Assembly (NCBI RefSeq): GCF_000340885.1
Contig: NC_020291.1
Span: 1,425,001-1,489,000 of the forward strand
Direction: 5' to 3'
Source: Clostridium saccharoperbutylacetonicum N1-4(HMT)
Lineage (GTDB): Bacteria > Bacillota > Clostridia > Clostridiales > Clostridiaceae
DNA: 64,000 nucleotides
Part shown: positions 8,598 through 15,912 of the stretch, piece by piece
Numbering within the stretch: the first letter of the stretch is position 1
How the letters are laid out: each line of letters opens with the position of its first letter
Made by a program: the position numbers and the translations under genes
The notes under the pieces: generated by a model
What the model was told of the DNA's origin: nothing
What the model saw: the letters and a program-made list of their open reading frames with translations, nothing else
The model's database searches: none

Positions 8598-9135
8598 TAA
8601 TTATTTATGGGTAAAGTATAATATATTTTCCTATTAAGAGACTAAAATAATATAAAAAGTCATTGTTAAAAAATATACTTTTTTGATTTTTCAAGATTTA
8701 CAAAGAGTTTTTAAAATAATCAGAAAAGTGTAAAAAAAGAAAAAGTTCAATAGAGTATATAAAAGATATCTTATTTGCTAAAAATTAATGCAATTTGCTG
8801 GTGTTTTCAGTTCTAGAGGCTATTTTCAGTAATAAAAAAATAGAAAGTAGCATGAAATTATTCTAAAAATAGCAGGATTTATATATGTATATTGTTTAAT
8901 TTAAAACTGAAAATAAGTTTTGATAATTGACAGCAAAAAAAATTAAAAATTAATTTTAATTGTTAAAAAATATACTTTTACTATATCAGTATTTTATATT
9001 ATTATTGTCTGATAATTTAGATTATTGCTAATCTAAAGATTTTTATTTTATAGAGATTTTTTGTTGAAAACACTGTTAATAAAGGAGTATATTAATATTA
9101 GAGATAGGATAGATATAGAGAGGAGACAAAGACAC
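8598..9135 (+). promoter_or_regulatory. Gene-free pta-ackA upstream region with repeats
   Basis: About 540 bases without a credible gene. They hold an exact 21-base direct repeat (8662-8682 and 8959-8979, beginning ATTGTTAAAAAATATAC); three copies of TTTTCAGT or its complement (8804-8811, 8823-8830, 8906-8913); a TTGACA at 8927-8932 with a poor -10 (TAATTT) 18 bases on; and a perfect 9-base-pair hairpin at 9016-9037 (TTTAGATTA / TAATCTAAA) followed by T-rich sequence. The region looks like a controlled promoter with a leader, but the true start site cannot be fixed by eye. Confidence 0.5.
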
Positions 9136-10137
9136 ATGGACCTTATGAAAAAAATATGGGCAGCAGCTCAATCTGATAAAAGAAGAATCGTTCTTCCGGA
9201 GGGAAATGAAGAAAGAAATATTGAGGCTGCAGGAAAAATACAAGAATTAGGACTAGCATATCCAATTTTAATTGGTGGGAAAGACGAAATAGAAGCTAAA
9301 GCAAAGGAATTGGATGTAGACTTATCTGGAATTGAAATTATAGATCCAGAGAAATCGGAAAACTTAAACAAGTATATTACAGCCTTTTATGAATTAAGAA
9401 AAAGTAAAGGCGTAACTATGGAAAAGGCTGATAAAATTGTAAGAGATCCTCTATATTTCGCTACAATGATGGTTAAACTAGATGATGCAGATGGAATGGT
9501 ATCTGGAGCAGTTCATACAACTGGAGATTTATTAAGACCAGGATTACAAATAATAAAGACAGCACCAGGTGTATCTGTAGTTTCAAGTTTCTTTATAATG
9601 CAAGTGCCAGGATCTACTTATGGAGAACAAGGAACTCTTATATTCTCTGACTGTGCAGTTAACCCAAATCCAAATGAAGACCAATTAGCCGCTATTGCTA
9701 TTGCAACGGCTGAAACAGCAAAGAGATTATGTAACATGGATCCTAAAGTAGCAATGCTGTCATTCTCCACAATGGGAAGTGCAGATAATGAATTGGTTGA
9801 TAAAGTTAGAAATGCAACACAAAAAGCAAAAGAAATGAGACCAGATTTAGATATTGATGGTGAACTTCAATTAGATGCAGCAATTGTTAAAAAAGTAGCT
9901 GATCAAAAGGCACCAAATAGTAAAGTAGCAGGAAAAGCTAATGTTTTAGTATTCCCAGATTTACAAGCTGGAAACATAGGTTATAAATTAGTCCAAAGAT
10001 TTGCAAATGCAGAAGCTATTGGGCCTATTTGTCAAGGCTTTGATAAACCAATAAATGATTTATCAAGAGGATGTAGTTCAGATGATATCGTAAATGTTGT
10101 TGCATTAACTGCTGTACAAGCGCAAAACAATAAATAG
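9136..10137 (+). CDS. pta: Phosphate acetyltransferase (phosphotransacetylase)
   Basis: Pta converts acetyl-CoA and phosphate to acetyl phosphate and CoA, the first half of acetate formation. The 333-residue length is that of the short, single-domain class. Visible family segments are RRIVLPEGNEERN, ADGMVSGAVHTTGDLLRPGL and FPDLQAGNIGYKLVQR. ATG 9136 is preferred over an upstream in-frame TTG at 9061 because AGAGGAG precedes it and the family begins with MDLMKKIW-like sequence. ackA follows after 65 bases, so the two form the classical ATP-yielding pair. Confidence 0.95.
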   Translation: MDLMKKIWAAAQSDKRRIVLPEGNEERNIEAAGKIQELGLAYPILIGGKDEIEAKAKELDVDLSGIEIIDPEKSENLNKYITAFYELRKSKGVTMEKADKIVRDPLYFATMMVKLDDADGMVSGAVHTTGDLLRPGLQIIKTAPGVSVVSSFFIMQVPGSTYGEQGTLIFSDCAVNPNPNEDQLAAIAIATAETAKRLCNMDPKVAMLSFSTMGSADNELVDKVRNATQKAKEMRPDLDIDGELQLDAAIVKKVADQKAPNSKVAGKANVLVFPDLQAGNIGYKLVQRFANAEAIGPICQGFDKPINDLSRGCSSDDIVNVVALTAVQAQNNK

Positions 10138-10202
10138 TATTAAGGATAAGTTCATTTTAAGGGTAACTAGGAAAGTATATTTAAGGATAAAGGAGAAAAA
10201 AT

Positions 10203-11402
10203 ATGAAAGTATTAGTTATAAATTGTGGTAGTTCTTCATTAAAATATCAACTTATAGATATGAGCAATGAAGAAGCATTGGCACAAGGACTTGTTGAAAG
10301 AATAGGAATTAACGGTTCAATACTAACTCAAAAGGTTGAAGATAAAGACAAATATGTTGTTGAAACACCACTTAAAGACCATCAAGATGCAATTGAACTT
10401 GTTTTAAAATGTCTAGTTGACGAAAAGCATGGCGTAATAAAATCTATGGATGAAATAGCTGCTGTTGGACATAGAGTAGTTCATGGTGGTGAAAAATATG
10501 CTACTTCAGTTTTAATTGATGAAACTGTAATTAAGAATCTTGATGAATTTACAAAACTAGCACCGCTTCATAATCCACCAAATATAATTGGAATTAATGC
10601 ATGTAAGGCTCTTATGCCAAAAACTCCAATGGTAGCAGTATTTGATACAGCGTTCCATCAAACTATGCCTGAAAAAGCATTTATGTATCCATTACCATAT
10701 GAGTTATATGAAGAAGATCATATTAGAAGATATGGTTTCCATGGAACATCTCATATGTATGTAGCTGGAGAAATGGCAAAATGGATGAATAAGGATATAA
10801 AAGATCTAAAAATTGTTACTTGTCATATAGGTAATGGAGTAAGTGTTACAGCTGTTGAAGGTGGAAAATCTGTAGATACTACAATGGGATTCACTCCTTT
10901 AGATGGAATTATAATGGGATCTAGATCTGGAAGCATCGATCCAGCTATAGTTACTTATTTAGTAAAAGAAAAAGGATATTCTATAGATGAAGTAAATGAT
11001 ATATTAAATAAAAAATCAGGAGTTTTAGGAATATCAGGAATAGGAACAGACTTTAGAGATATTAGAAGTGCTGTAGAAAATGATAATGATCCTAGAGCAT
11101 TACTTGCTATGGATATATTTGGATATCAAGTCAAGAAACAAATTGGTGCTTATGCTGCAGTAATGGGCGGAGTAGATGCAATTGTGTTTACTGCTGGAAT
11201 TGGTGAACATGCTCCGGAAATTAGATCAAGAGCATTAACTAATATGGAATTTTTAGGAATAGAAGTAGATTTAGAAAAGAACGAAAGTCATAATATTGGC
11301 GATGGTATGGAAATTTCTAAAGAAACTTCAAAAGTAAAAGTAGTTGTAATACCTACTAACGAAGAATTAATGATTGCTAAGGAAACTTTAGCATTAGTTT
11401 AA
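10203..11402 (+). CDS. ackA: Acetate kinase
   Basis: AckA transfers the phosphate of acetyl phosphate to ADP, giving acetate and ATP by substrate-level phosphorylation. The 399-residue protein has the ASKHA-fold opening [14 protein letters not shown], the catalytic region [37 protein letters not shown] and [12 protein letters not shown], and a C-terminal [20 protein letters not shown] lies before the ATG. It pairs with pta upstream; an AT-rich inverted repeat follows the gene. Confidence 0.96.
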   Translation: MKVLVINCGSSSLKYQLIDMSNEEALAQGLVERIGINGSILTQKVEDKDKYVVETPLKDHQDAIELVLKCLVDEKHGVIKSMDEIAAVGHRVVHGGEKYATSVLIDETVIKNLDEFTKLAPLHNPPNIIGINACKALMPKTPMVAVFDTAFHQTMPEKAFMYPLPYELYEEDHIRRYGFHGTSHMYVAGEMAKWMNKDIKDLKIVTCHIGNGVSVTAVEGGKSVDTTMGFTPLDGIIMGSRSGSIDPAIVTYLVKEKGYSIDEVNDILNKKSGVLGISGIGTDFRDIRSAVENDNDPRALLAMDIFGYQVKKQIGAYAAVMGGVDAIVFTAGIGEHAPEIRSRALTNMEFLGIEVDLEKNESHNIGDGMEISKETSKVKVVVIPTNEELMIAKETLALV

Positions 11403-11412
11403 TTAGATATAT

Positions 11413-11479
11413 AAATAATAATGAATAATTAAGGGAGAAATTACTATGTGAGTTCGATCTTGATTATTCATTATTTATT
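11413..11479. repeat. Imperfect AT-rich inverted repeat after ackA
   Basis: The 17 bases at 11413-11429 match the inverted complement of 11463-11479 at 15 positions, with a 33-base loop. It may end the ackA transcript, but there is no GC core or clean T-run. Its unit (TAATGAATAA) resembles the repeat arms seen elsewhere in the window. Confidence 0.45.
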
Positions 11480-11509
11480 ATTTATTCTTAATCAATTATC
11501 ATAAATACC

Positions 11510-11538
11510 TTGACTTTTTGGCACTCAATTTATATAAT
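11510..11538 (+). promoter_or_regulatory. SigA promoter of ylbN-rpmF
   Basis: TTGACT (11510-11515) and a perfect TATAAT (11533-11538) are 17 bases apart. Transcription would start near 11545, leaving a leader of about 98 bases before ylbN. That leader contains AAGGAG at 11570-11575, far from the start codon, and an 8-base-pair AT hairpin at 11593-11622. Confidence 0.7.
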
Positions 11539-11642
11539 AAGTTGTGTTTGTTTTATAAATTTATGTGCTAAGGAGTGAAAAGGGGAAAGTAGTATATAAT
11601 TTACAAATAAGTATATTATATAAATAGTTACCCTGTGATTTT

Positions 11643-12149
11643 ATGAAAGTACAAATTTCAGACATTGTTTCTGGTAAAGATAGAAGCAAGAAAATTGATT
11701 ATGAATTTGAGATACCTACAATTAACTTCGAAGGAGATGAAATTAAACCTATAGGCTCTTGTGAAGTTGTTGGAACGATTTCAGCAGATAAGGATATACT
11801 TTTAGTAAATGCTAAGATTAAAGCTAAGCTGGAAATGGTATGTTCAAGATGCTTAGATACCTTTATCTATCCAATAGATATTGATATAGAAGAAAGGTTT
11901 ACAACAAATAGGAACAGTGAAGATGACGAAGCTATTGTTGTAATGGATGATGTTTTAGACATCACAGAAATTGTTGAAACTAGTATAATTTCAACATTAC
12001 CTATTAAAAGAGTTTGCAAGAATGACTGCGAAGGGCTTTGTCAAGAATGTGGATGCAATTTAAATCATGATTCATGTTCGTGTCAAAAGGAAGACGTAGA
12101 TATACGCTTTGAAGCCTTGAGAAGTTTGTTTGATAATAAGGAGGTGTAA
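11643..12149 (+). CDS. ylbN: YceD/DUF177 family protein (YlbN)
   Basis: The 168-residue protein has a CSRCLDTF pair near residue 61 and a C-terminal cysteine cluster (CEGLCQECGCN, then HDSCSCQ) characteristic of the DUF177 family. In bacteria and plastids the family is tied to 23S rRNA accumulation and lies next to the L32 gene, as here. The 3-base gap to rpmF shows co-transcription. The start has only a weak GTGAT match in the right place, while a good AAGGAG lies 67 bases upstream. Confidence 0.9.
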   Translation: MKVQISDIVSGKDRSKKIDYEFEIPTINFEGDEIKPIGSCEVVGTISADKDILLVNAKIKAKLEMVCSRCLDTFIYPIDIDIEERFTTNRNSEDDEAIVVMDDVLDITEIVETSIISTLPIKRVCKNDCEGLCQECGCNLNHDSCSCQKEDVDIRFEALRSLFDNKEV

Positions 12150-12152
12150 TGT

Positions 12153-12335
12153 ATGGGTTGTCCAGCAAGAAAATCAGGGAAATCAAAAGTTAGATCAAGA
12201 AGATCTCAAACTTTTAAAGCTAGTTTACCTGGCATAGTTGAATGTCCACAATGCCACGAAATGAAACTTGCTCATAGAGTATGTAAAAATTGTGGTTATT
12301 ACAAAGGTAAGGAAGTTGTAGCTTCTGAAAAATAA
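12153..12335 (+). CDS. rpmF: 50S ribosomal protein L32
   Basis: L32 is a small zinc-ribbon protein of the large subunit. The 60-residue product has the basic N terminus and two CxxC knuckles (CPQC and CKNC) that would bind zinc, so it is the zinc-containing form. AAGGAGGTG precedes the ATG. The ylbN-rpmF transcript ends at the hairpin at 12335-12361. Confidence 0.95.
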   Translation: MGCPARKSGKSKVRSRRSQTFKASLPGIVECPQCHEMKLAHRVCKNCGYYKGKEVVASEK

Positions 12336-12361
12336 GAGAAAGTCTTTATGACTTTCTTTTG
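12335..12361 (+). terminator. Terminator after rpmF
   Basis: AGAAAGTC (12337-12344) pairs with GACTTTCT (12350-12357) around a TTTAT loop, with A-rich sequence before and TTTT after. Confidence 0.75.
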
Positions 12362-12430
12362 TTATATATAGAATAATTAAGTATATAAGTATAATGATTG
12401 GCTTTAGGCAAGGGGAAAGGAGATATTGCT

Positions 12431-13432
12431 ATGAAGATAGCTATTGATGGAATGGGTGGAGATAATGCGCCAGTAGCTGTAGTACAAGGCGCAATAGATG
12501 CACTAAAAGAATATGACAATATCGAATTATATATTACTGGCCCAGAAGAATTGATAAACGCAGAGTTAGAAAAGTATACTTATTCAAAAGAAAAAATTAA
12601 TGTAATAGATGCAAAAGAAGTAATTTCGCCTAATGAACATCCTGTTATGGCATTGCGAAAAAAGAAGGATTCTAGTATTGTTAAAGCATTAGAATTAGTG
12701 AAAGATGGTGTTTGTGATGCTATAATTTCAGGAGGAAGCACAGGTGCTTTTTTAGCTGGTTGTACTTTGACTATTGGTAGAATTAAAGGTGTAGAAAGAC
12801 CTGCGCTTGCACCTATTATGCCAGGCAGACATGGAAGCTTTATGATAGTAGATGTTGGTGCTAATGTTGACTGTAAACCACAATTTTTAATGCAGTTTGC
12901 AAAAATGGGCAAAATATATTATGAAAAGGTTTTTGATGTTAAAAATCCTAGTGTTGGACTTATTAATATTGGTGAAGAAGAAGAAAAAGGAAATGAACTT
13001 ACTAAAGCAGCTTTTAAATTGCTGAAAGAAGAAAAAAATATTAACTTTAAAGGGAATGTTGAACCTAGAGAAATACCAGGAGGTAATACTAATGTTTTGG
13101 TTTGCGATGGATTTGTCGGAAATACAGCTTTAAAAATGTATGAAGGGTCGGCGTCAAGTATTTTAGGAATAATAAAAGATGAAGTGCTTAAATCATCAAT
13201 TACGTCCAAATTAGGGATATTGTTATTAAAACCTGTATTAAAGAATTGTCTAAAAAAATTTGATTATAAGGAATATGGAGGGGCACCATTTTTGGGCGTT
13301 AATGGAATTTGCATAAAAGCTCATGGTAGTTCTGACGGAAAAGCCTTTAAAAATGCTATTAGACAAACCAAGATATTTTATGAAAAAAGAGTATTAGAAG
13401 ACATGAAAAATGAATTTTGTAGTGAAAATTAA
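12431..13432 (+). CDS. plsX: Phosphate acyltransferase PlsX
   Basis: PlsX makes acyl-phosphate from acyl-ACP, the acyl donor for PlsY in membrane lipid synthesis. The 333-residue protein opens with [12 protein letters not shown] and carries [11 protein letters not shown] and [12 protein letters not shown], all typical. ATG 12431 has AAAGGAG 8 bases upstream; an in-frame TTG at 12398 lacks one. acpP follows, as in other Firmicutes, but fabD and fabG, which separate them in Bacillus, are absent here. Confidence 0.95.
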   Translation: MKIAIDGMGGDNAPVAVVQGAIDALKEYDNIELYITGPEELINAELEKYTYSKEKINVIDAKEVISPNEHPVMALRKKKDSSIVKALELVKDGVCDAIISGGSTGAFLAGCTLTIGRIKGVERPALAPIMPGRHGSFMIVDVGANVDCKPQFLMQFAKMGKIYYEKVFDVKNPSVGLINIGEEEEKGNELTKAAFKLLKEEKNINFKGNVEPREIPGGNTNVLVCDGFVGNTALKMYEGSASSILGIIKDEVLKSSITSKLGILLLKPVLKNCLKKFDYKEYGGAPFLGVNGICIKAHGSSDGKAFKNAIRQTKIFYEKRVLEDMKNEFCSEN

Positions 13433-13453
13433 TAAAATATATTGAAACTTATA

Positions 13454-13482
13454 TTGACGATTTAAACAATATATACTATTAT
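13454..13482 (+). promoter_or_regulatory. Putative SigA promoter of acpP
   Basis: TTGACG (13454-13459) and TATTAT (13477-13482) are 17 bases apart in the gap between plsX and acpP, so acpP can be made independently at the high level that ACP needs. Confidence 0.6.
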
Positions 13483-13511
13483 CTAAATGTAGAACTTGGG
13501 AGGTGAAATGA

Positions 13512-13742
13512 ATGTTTGAAAAAATCCAAGCAATTATTGCTGATAAGTTAAGTATCGATGTAGAAAGCGTTGTTATGGAAGCATCATTTATAGAAGATTT
13601 AAATGCGGACTCATTAGATATAGTTGAGCTTATAATGGCTCTAGAGGATGAACTAGACATGGAAATACCAGATGAAGACGTTGAAAACTTTAAAACAGTT
13701 GGAGATGTTGTAAATTACGTAAAAGCTCATCACGAAGAATAA
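13512..13742 (+). CDS. acpP: Acyl carrier protein
   Basis: ACP carries growing fatty acyl chains on a 4'-phosphopantetheine arm. The 76-residue acidic protein has the attachment motif [10 protein letters not shown] with Ser34 as the modified residue. GGGAGGTGA precedes the ATG. It follows plsX and is ended by a strong hairpin. Confidence 0.96.
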   Translation: MFEKIQAIIADKLSIDVESVVMEASFIEDLNADSLDIVELIMALEDELDMEIPDEDVENFKTVGDVVNYVKAHHEE

Positions 13743-13745
13743 GAT

Positions 13746-13768
13746 AATCCCGCATTTGCGGGATTTTA
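13746..13768 (+). terminator. Terminator after acpP
   Basis: ATCCCGC (13747-13753), ATTT loop, GCGGGAT (13758-13764), then TTT: a compact GC-rich hairpin. Confidence 0.85.
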
Positions 13769-13861
13769 TATTTTCTTAATAAACTAGTTTATTCTTGAAT
13801 TTGTTATTGTGGAAAATTATTATTTAGCAAGTTGAAGAATAAACTTCAAGGAGTGGAATAC

Positions 13862-14560
13862 ATGAATAGATATACACTTAGAGAAATAGAAGAAAACTTA
13901 GGAGTTTATTTTAATAATCCAACTTTACTAAAAACGGCGCTTACACATAGCTCTTTTGCAAATCAATTTAAAGATGCTGAGTATAATGAAAGACTTGAAT
14001 TCTTAGGAGATTCAGTTTTACAGTTATGTATTACAGAACATCTTTTCAATAATTACAAGCATAAGAGTGAAGGTGAGCTAACAAAAATAAGAAGTTTAAT
14101 AGTTTGTGAGAACTCTCTTTATGAAATAGCAAAAAAAATAAATCTTGGGAATTATATTAGGATGAGTAAAGGTGAAGAACTCACAGGAGGAAGAGAAAGA
14201 ATATCTATACAGGCAGATGCAGTTGAAGCTGTAATTGCTGCAGTGTATTTAGATAAAGGAATTGGCTTTGTGAGGGATTTTATTTTACTTCACTTTGAAG
14301 AAGTGATAAATAAGGCTATAAATAACAAAATAGTTTTAGATTTTAAAACAAAACTTCAAGAACTTCTTCAAAAGGATGGAGAGGTAGCAATTCATTATGA
14401 ACTAGTAAAGTATGAGGGACCACCTCACAGAAGAAAGTTTTATACTAACGTAAAAATTGATGATAAACTCATGGGTGAAGGTTCTGGTTATAGCAAAAAG
14501 GAATCTGAACAAAATGCGGCTAAACAAGCTTTAGATATGTTGGAAGGTATACATGAGTAA
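13862..14560 (+). CDS. rnc: Ribonuclease III
   Basis: RNase III cuts double-stranded RNA, including rRNA precursors. The 232-residue protein has the catalytic signature ERLEFLGDS at 43-51, a second acidic site in DAVEAVIAAVYLD, and a C-terminal double-stranded-RNA-binding domain (KTKLQELLQK to EQNAAKQALDML). ATG 13862 has AAGGAG upstream and matches the family start. The end overlaps the radical SAM gene by 8 bases, so translation is coupled. smc follows downstream as in Bacillus. Confidence 0.95.
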   Translation: MNRYTLREIEENLGVYFNNPTLLKTALTHSSFANQFKDAEYNERLEFLGDSVLQLCITEHLFNNYKHKSEGELTKIRSLIVCENSLYEIAKKINLGNYIRMSKGEELTGGRERISIQADAVEAVIAAVYLDKGIGFVRDFILLHFEEVINKAINNKIVLDFKTKLQELLQKDGEVAIHYELVKYEGPPHRRKFYTNVKIDDKLMGEGSGYSKKESEQNAAKQALDMLEGIHE

Positions 14561-15581
14561 AAGTTATTATATAATACCTATATTTGTACCACATGAAGGA
14601 TGTCCTCATAATTGTGTATTTTGCAATCAGGATAGAATAACAGGGGTTGACGAAGAGGTTACAGCAAAAATAGTAAGAAATACAATAAATGATTACTTAG
14701 ACACAATACAAAATAAAAATGCAATTATTGAGGTTTCGTTTTTTGGAGGCACATTTACAGGCGTAAAAGAAGAAAAACAAAAAGAGCTTTTAACAGTAGC
14801 GAAAGAATTTAAGGATAAGAATCTTATTAATAAAATAAGATTGTCTACAAGACCAGATTATATTAATGATTATATTTTAACTTATCTGAAAGAATATGGT
14901 GTTGATATAATAGAACTAGGAGTTCAATCTTTGGATGAAGAAGTTTTAAGAAAGGCTGGAAGAGGTCATAGTGTTGATGATGTTGTGAATGCATCCAGAT
15001 TGATAAAAGAATATAACTTCGTTTTAGGGCATCAAGTAATGCCTGGGTTACCTGGAGACACTTTTGAGAAGGATATAAAGACAGCTGAGAAATCAATTAG
15101 TATGAAACCTGATATTTGCAGAATATATCCATCTCTAGTAATAAAGGACACACCTATGGAGGAAATGTATAATCGTCAGGAGTATATTCCATATTCTTTA
15201 GAAGAGGCAGTGCATATAAGCACTATTATGTATGAGATTTATAGAAGAAATGAAATAAATGTAATACGAATTGGTCTTCAGCCTACAGAAAGTATAAATG
15301 AGGGGAAAGATATTGTAGCAGGACCATTTCATCCTTCATTTAGAGAACTTGTTGAGGGCAATTTAATAGTGGATAAGATTCTTGAAAATATGGGGGCTGA
15401 AAAAAGCGCTACGCTTTATATTAATCCTAAAGATATAAGCAAGCTTTACGCTAATAAAAAAATCTATTTTAATAAGCTTAAAATGAATAATAAAGAAGTT
15501 GTGGTTAAGCAGAGTGATGATATTGCTAGAGGATGTATAAAGTTATTTTTAAAGGATAAAGAATTGGATATAATATATTAG
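14553..15581 (+). CDS. Radical SAM protein related to the Elp3 N-terminal domain
   Basis: The 342-residue protein has the radical SAM cluster motif CPHNCVFC at 17-24 (CxxxCxxC, one 4Fe-4S), FFGGTFTG, and VIELGVQSLDEEVL. These match the radical SAM half of Elp3/COG1243, which modifies wobble uridine in tRNA, but the acetyltransferase half is missing. The substrate is unknown; tRNA is a reasonable guess from the family. The overlap with rnc and the terminator right after the stop show a two-gene unit, a link common in Clostridium. Confidence 0.88.
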   Translation: MSKSYYIIPIFVPHEGCPHNCVFCNQDRITGVDEEVTAKIVRNTINDYLDTIQNKNAIIEVSFFGGTFTGVKEEKQKELLTVAKEFKDKNLINKIRLSTRPDYINDYILTYLKEYGVDIIELGVQSLDEEVLRKAGRGHSVDDVVNASRLIKEYNFVLGHQVMPGLPGDTFEKDIKTAEKSISMKPDICRIYPSLVIKDTPMEEMYNRQEYIPYSLEEAVHISTIMYEIYRRNEINVIRIGLQPTESINEGKDIVAGPFHPSFRELVEGNLIVDKILENMGAEKSATLYINPKDISKLYANKKIYFNKLKMNNKEVVVKQSDDIARGCIKLFLKDKELDIIY

Positions 15582-15607
15582 CGAGAGGACACTCTCGCTT
15601 TTATTTA
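15579..15607 (+). terminator. Terminator after the rnc unit
   Basis: AGCGAGAG (15580-15587), GACA loop, CTCTCGCT (15592-15599), then TTTTATTT. Confidence 0.88.
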
Positions 15608-15740
15608 CAGTTAACAGTTATGAGCTTTTGTTAGTTATGAGTTATGAGTTATGGATAAAATCCCTACAGGGATTTTTGAAAAATATAATTTAAAGGAAAG
15701 CCGTTAGGCTTTTCGTCCCAAAACTCTTAACTCATAACTG
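15606..15740. repeat. Intergenic repeat element with TAACTCA-type arms and two inner hairpins
   Basis: The left arm (about 15633-15651) consists of repeats of AGTTATG. The right arm (15721-15740) is its inverted copy at 17 of 18 positions. Between them lie a hairpin AAATCCCT/AGGGATTT (15658-15675) and a second, GAAAGCC/GGCTTTTC (15696-15714), which runs into TTTCGTCC (15711-15718). GGATAAAATCC before the first hairpin and TTTCGTCC recur in the element at 24899-24995. No ORF is present. It is probably a non-autonomous mobile or structural repeat. Confidence 0.65.
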
Positions 15741-15741
15741 A

Positions 15742-15770
15742 TTTAAAGTTGATATTTATTATTCTATACT
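15742..15770 (+). promoter_or_regulatory. Putative promoter of the small ORF and smc
   Basis: TTTAAA (15742-15747) and TATACT (15765-15770) are 17 bases apart, just after the repeat element. Transcription would begin near 15777, some 26 bases before the 32-residue ORF. Confidence 0.45.
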
Positions 15771-15802
15771 ATAAACTAAGTTATAATGAAGGAGTGTATA
15801 AT

Positions 15803-15901
15803 ATGAGAAAAAGAACTAGGGAAAAAATGAGAATTGGAATGGCTATTTTCGTTATAATAATATTTATTATAGGATTAATACCTACTATACTTTACTGGTA
15901 A
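15803..15901 (+). CDS. Small single-pass membrane protein, 32 residues
   Basis: An ATG with AAGGAG 8 bases upstream opens a 32-codon frame ending TAA at 15899-15901. It codes for a very basic start (MRKRTREKMR) followed by one hydrophobic helix (IGMAIFVIIIFIIGLIPTI) and the end LYW. This is the normal pattern of a tiny inner-membrane protein with its N terminus inside. It lies 11 bases before smc and shares its transcript. I do not recognise the family; it may be a DUF4044-like peptide. Coding is likely but not certain. Confidence 0.6.
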   Translation: MRKRTREKMRIGMAIFVIIIFIIGLIPTILYW

Positions 15902-15912
15902 GGAGTGGGCAT

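Noticed and set aside
8511..9060. A small gene in the long gap before pta
   Set aside because: All frames are broken by stops within a few dozen codons and none has a ribosome binding site.
12398..12431. Upstream TTG start for plsX adding 11 residues
   Set aside because: The added residues lie over the ribosome binding site of ATG 12431 and are not part of the family.
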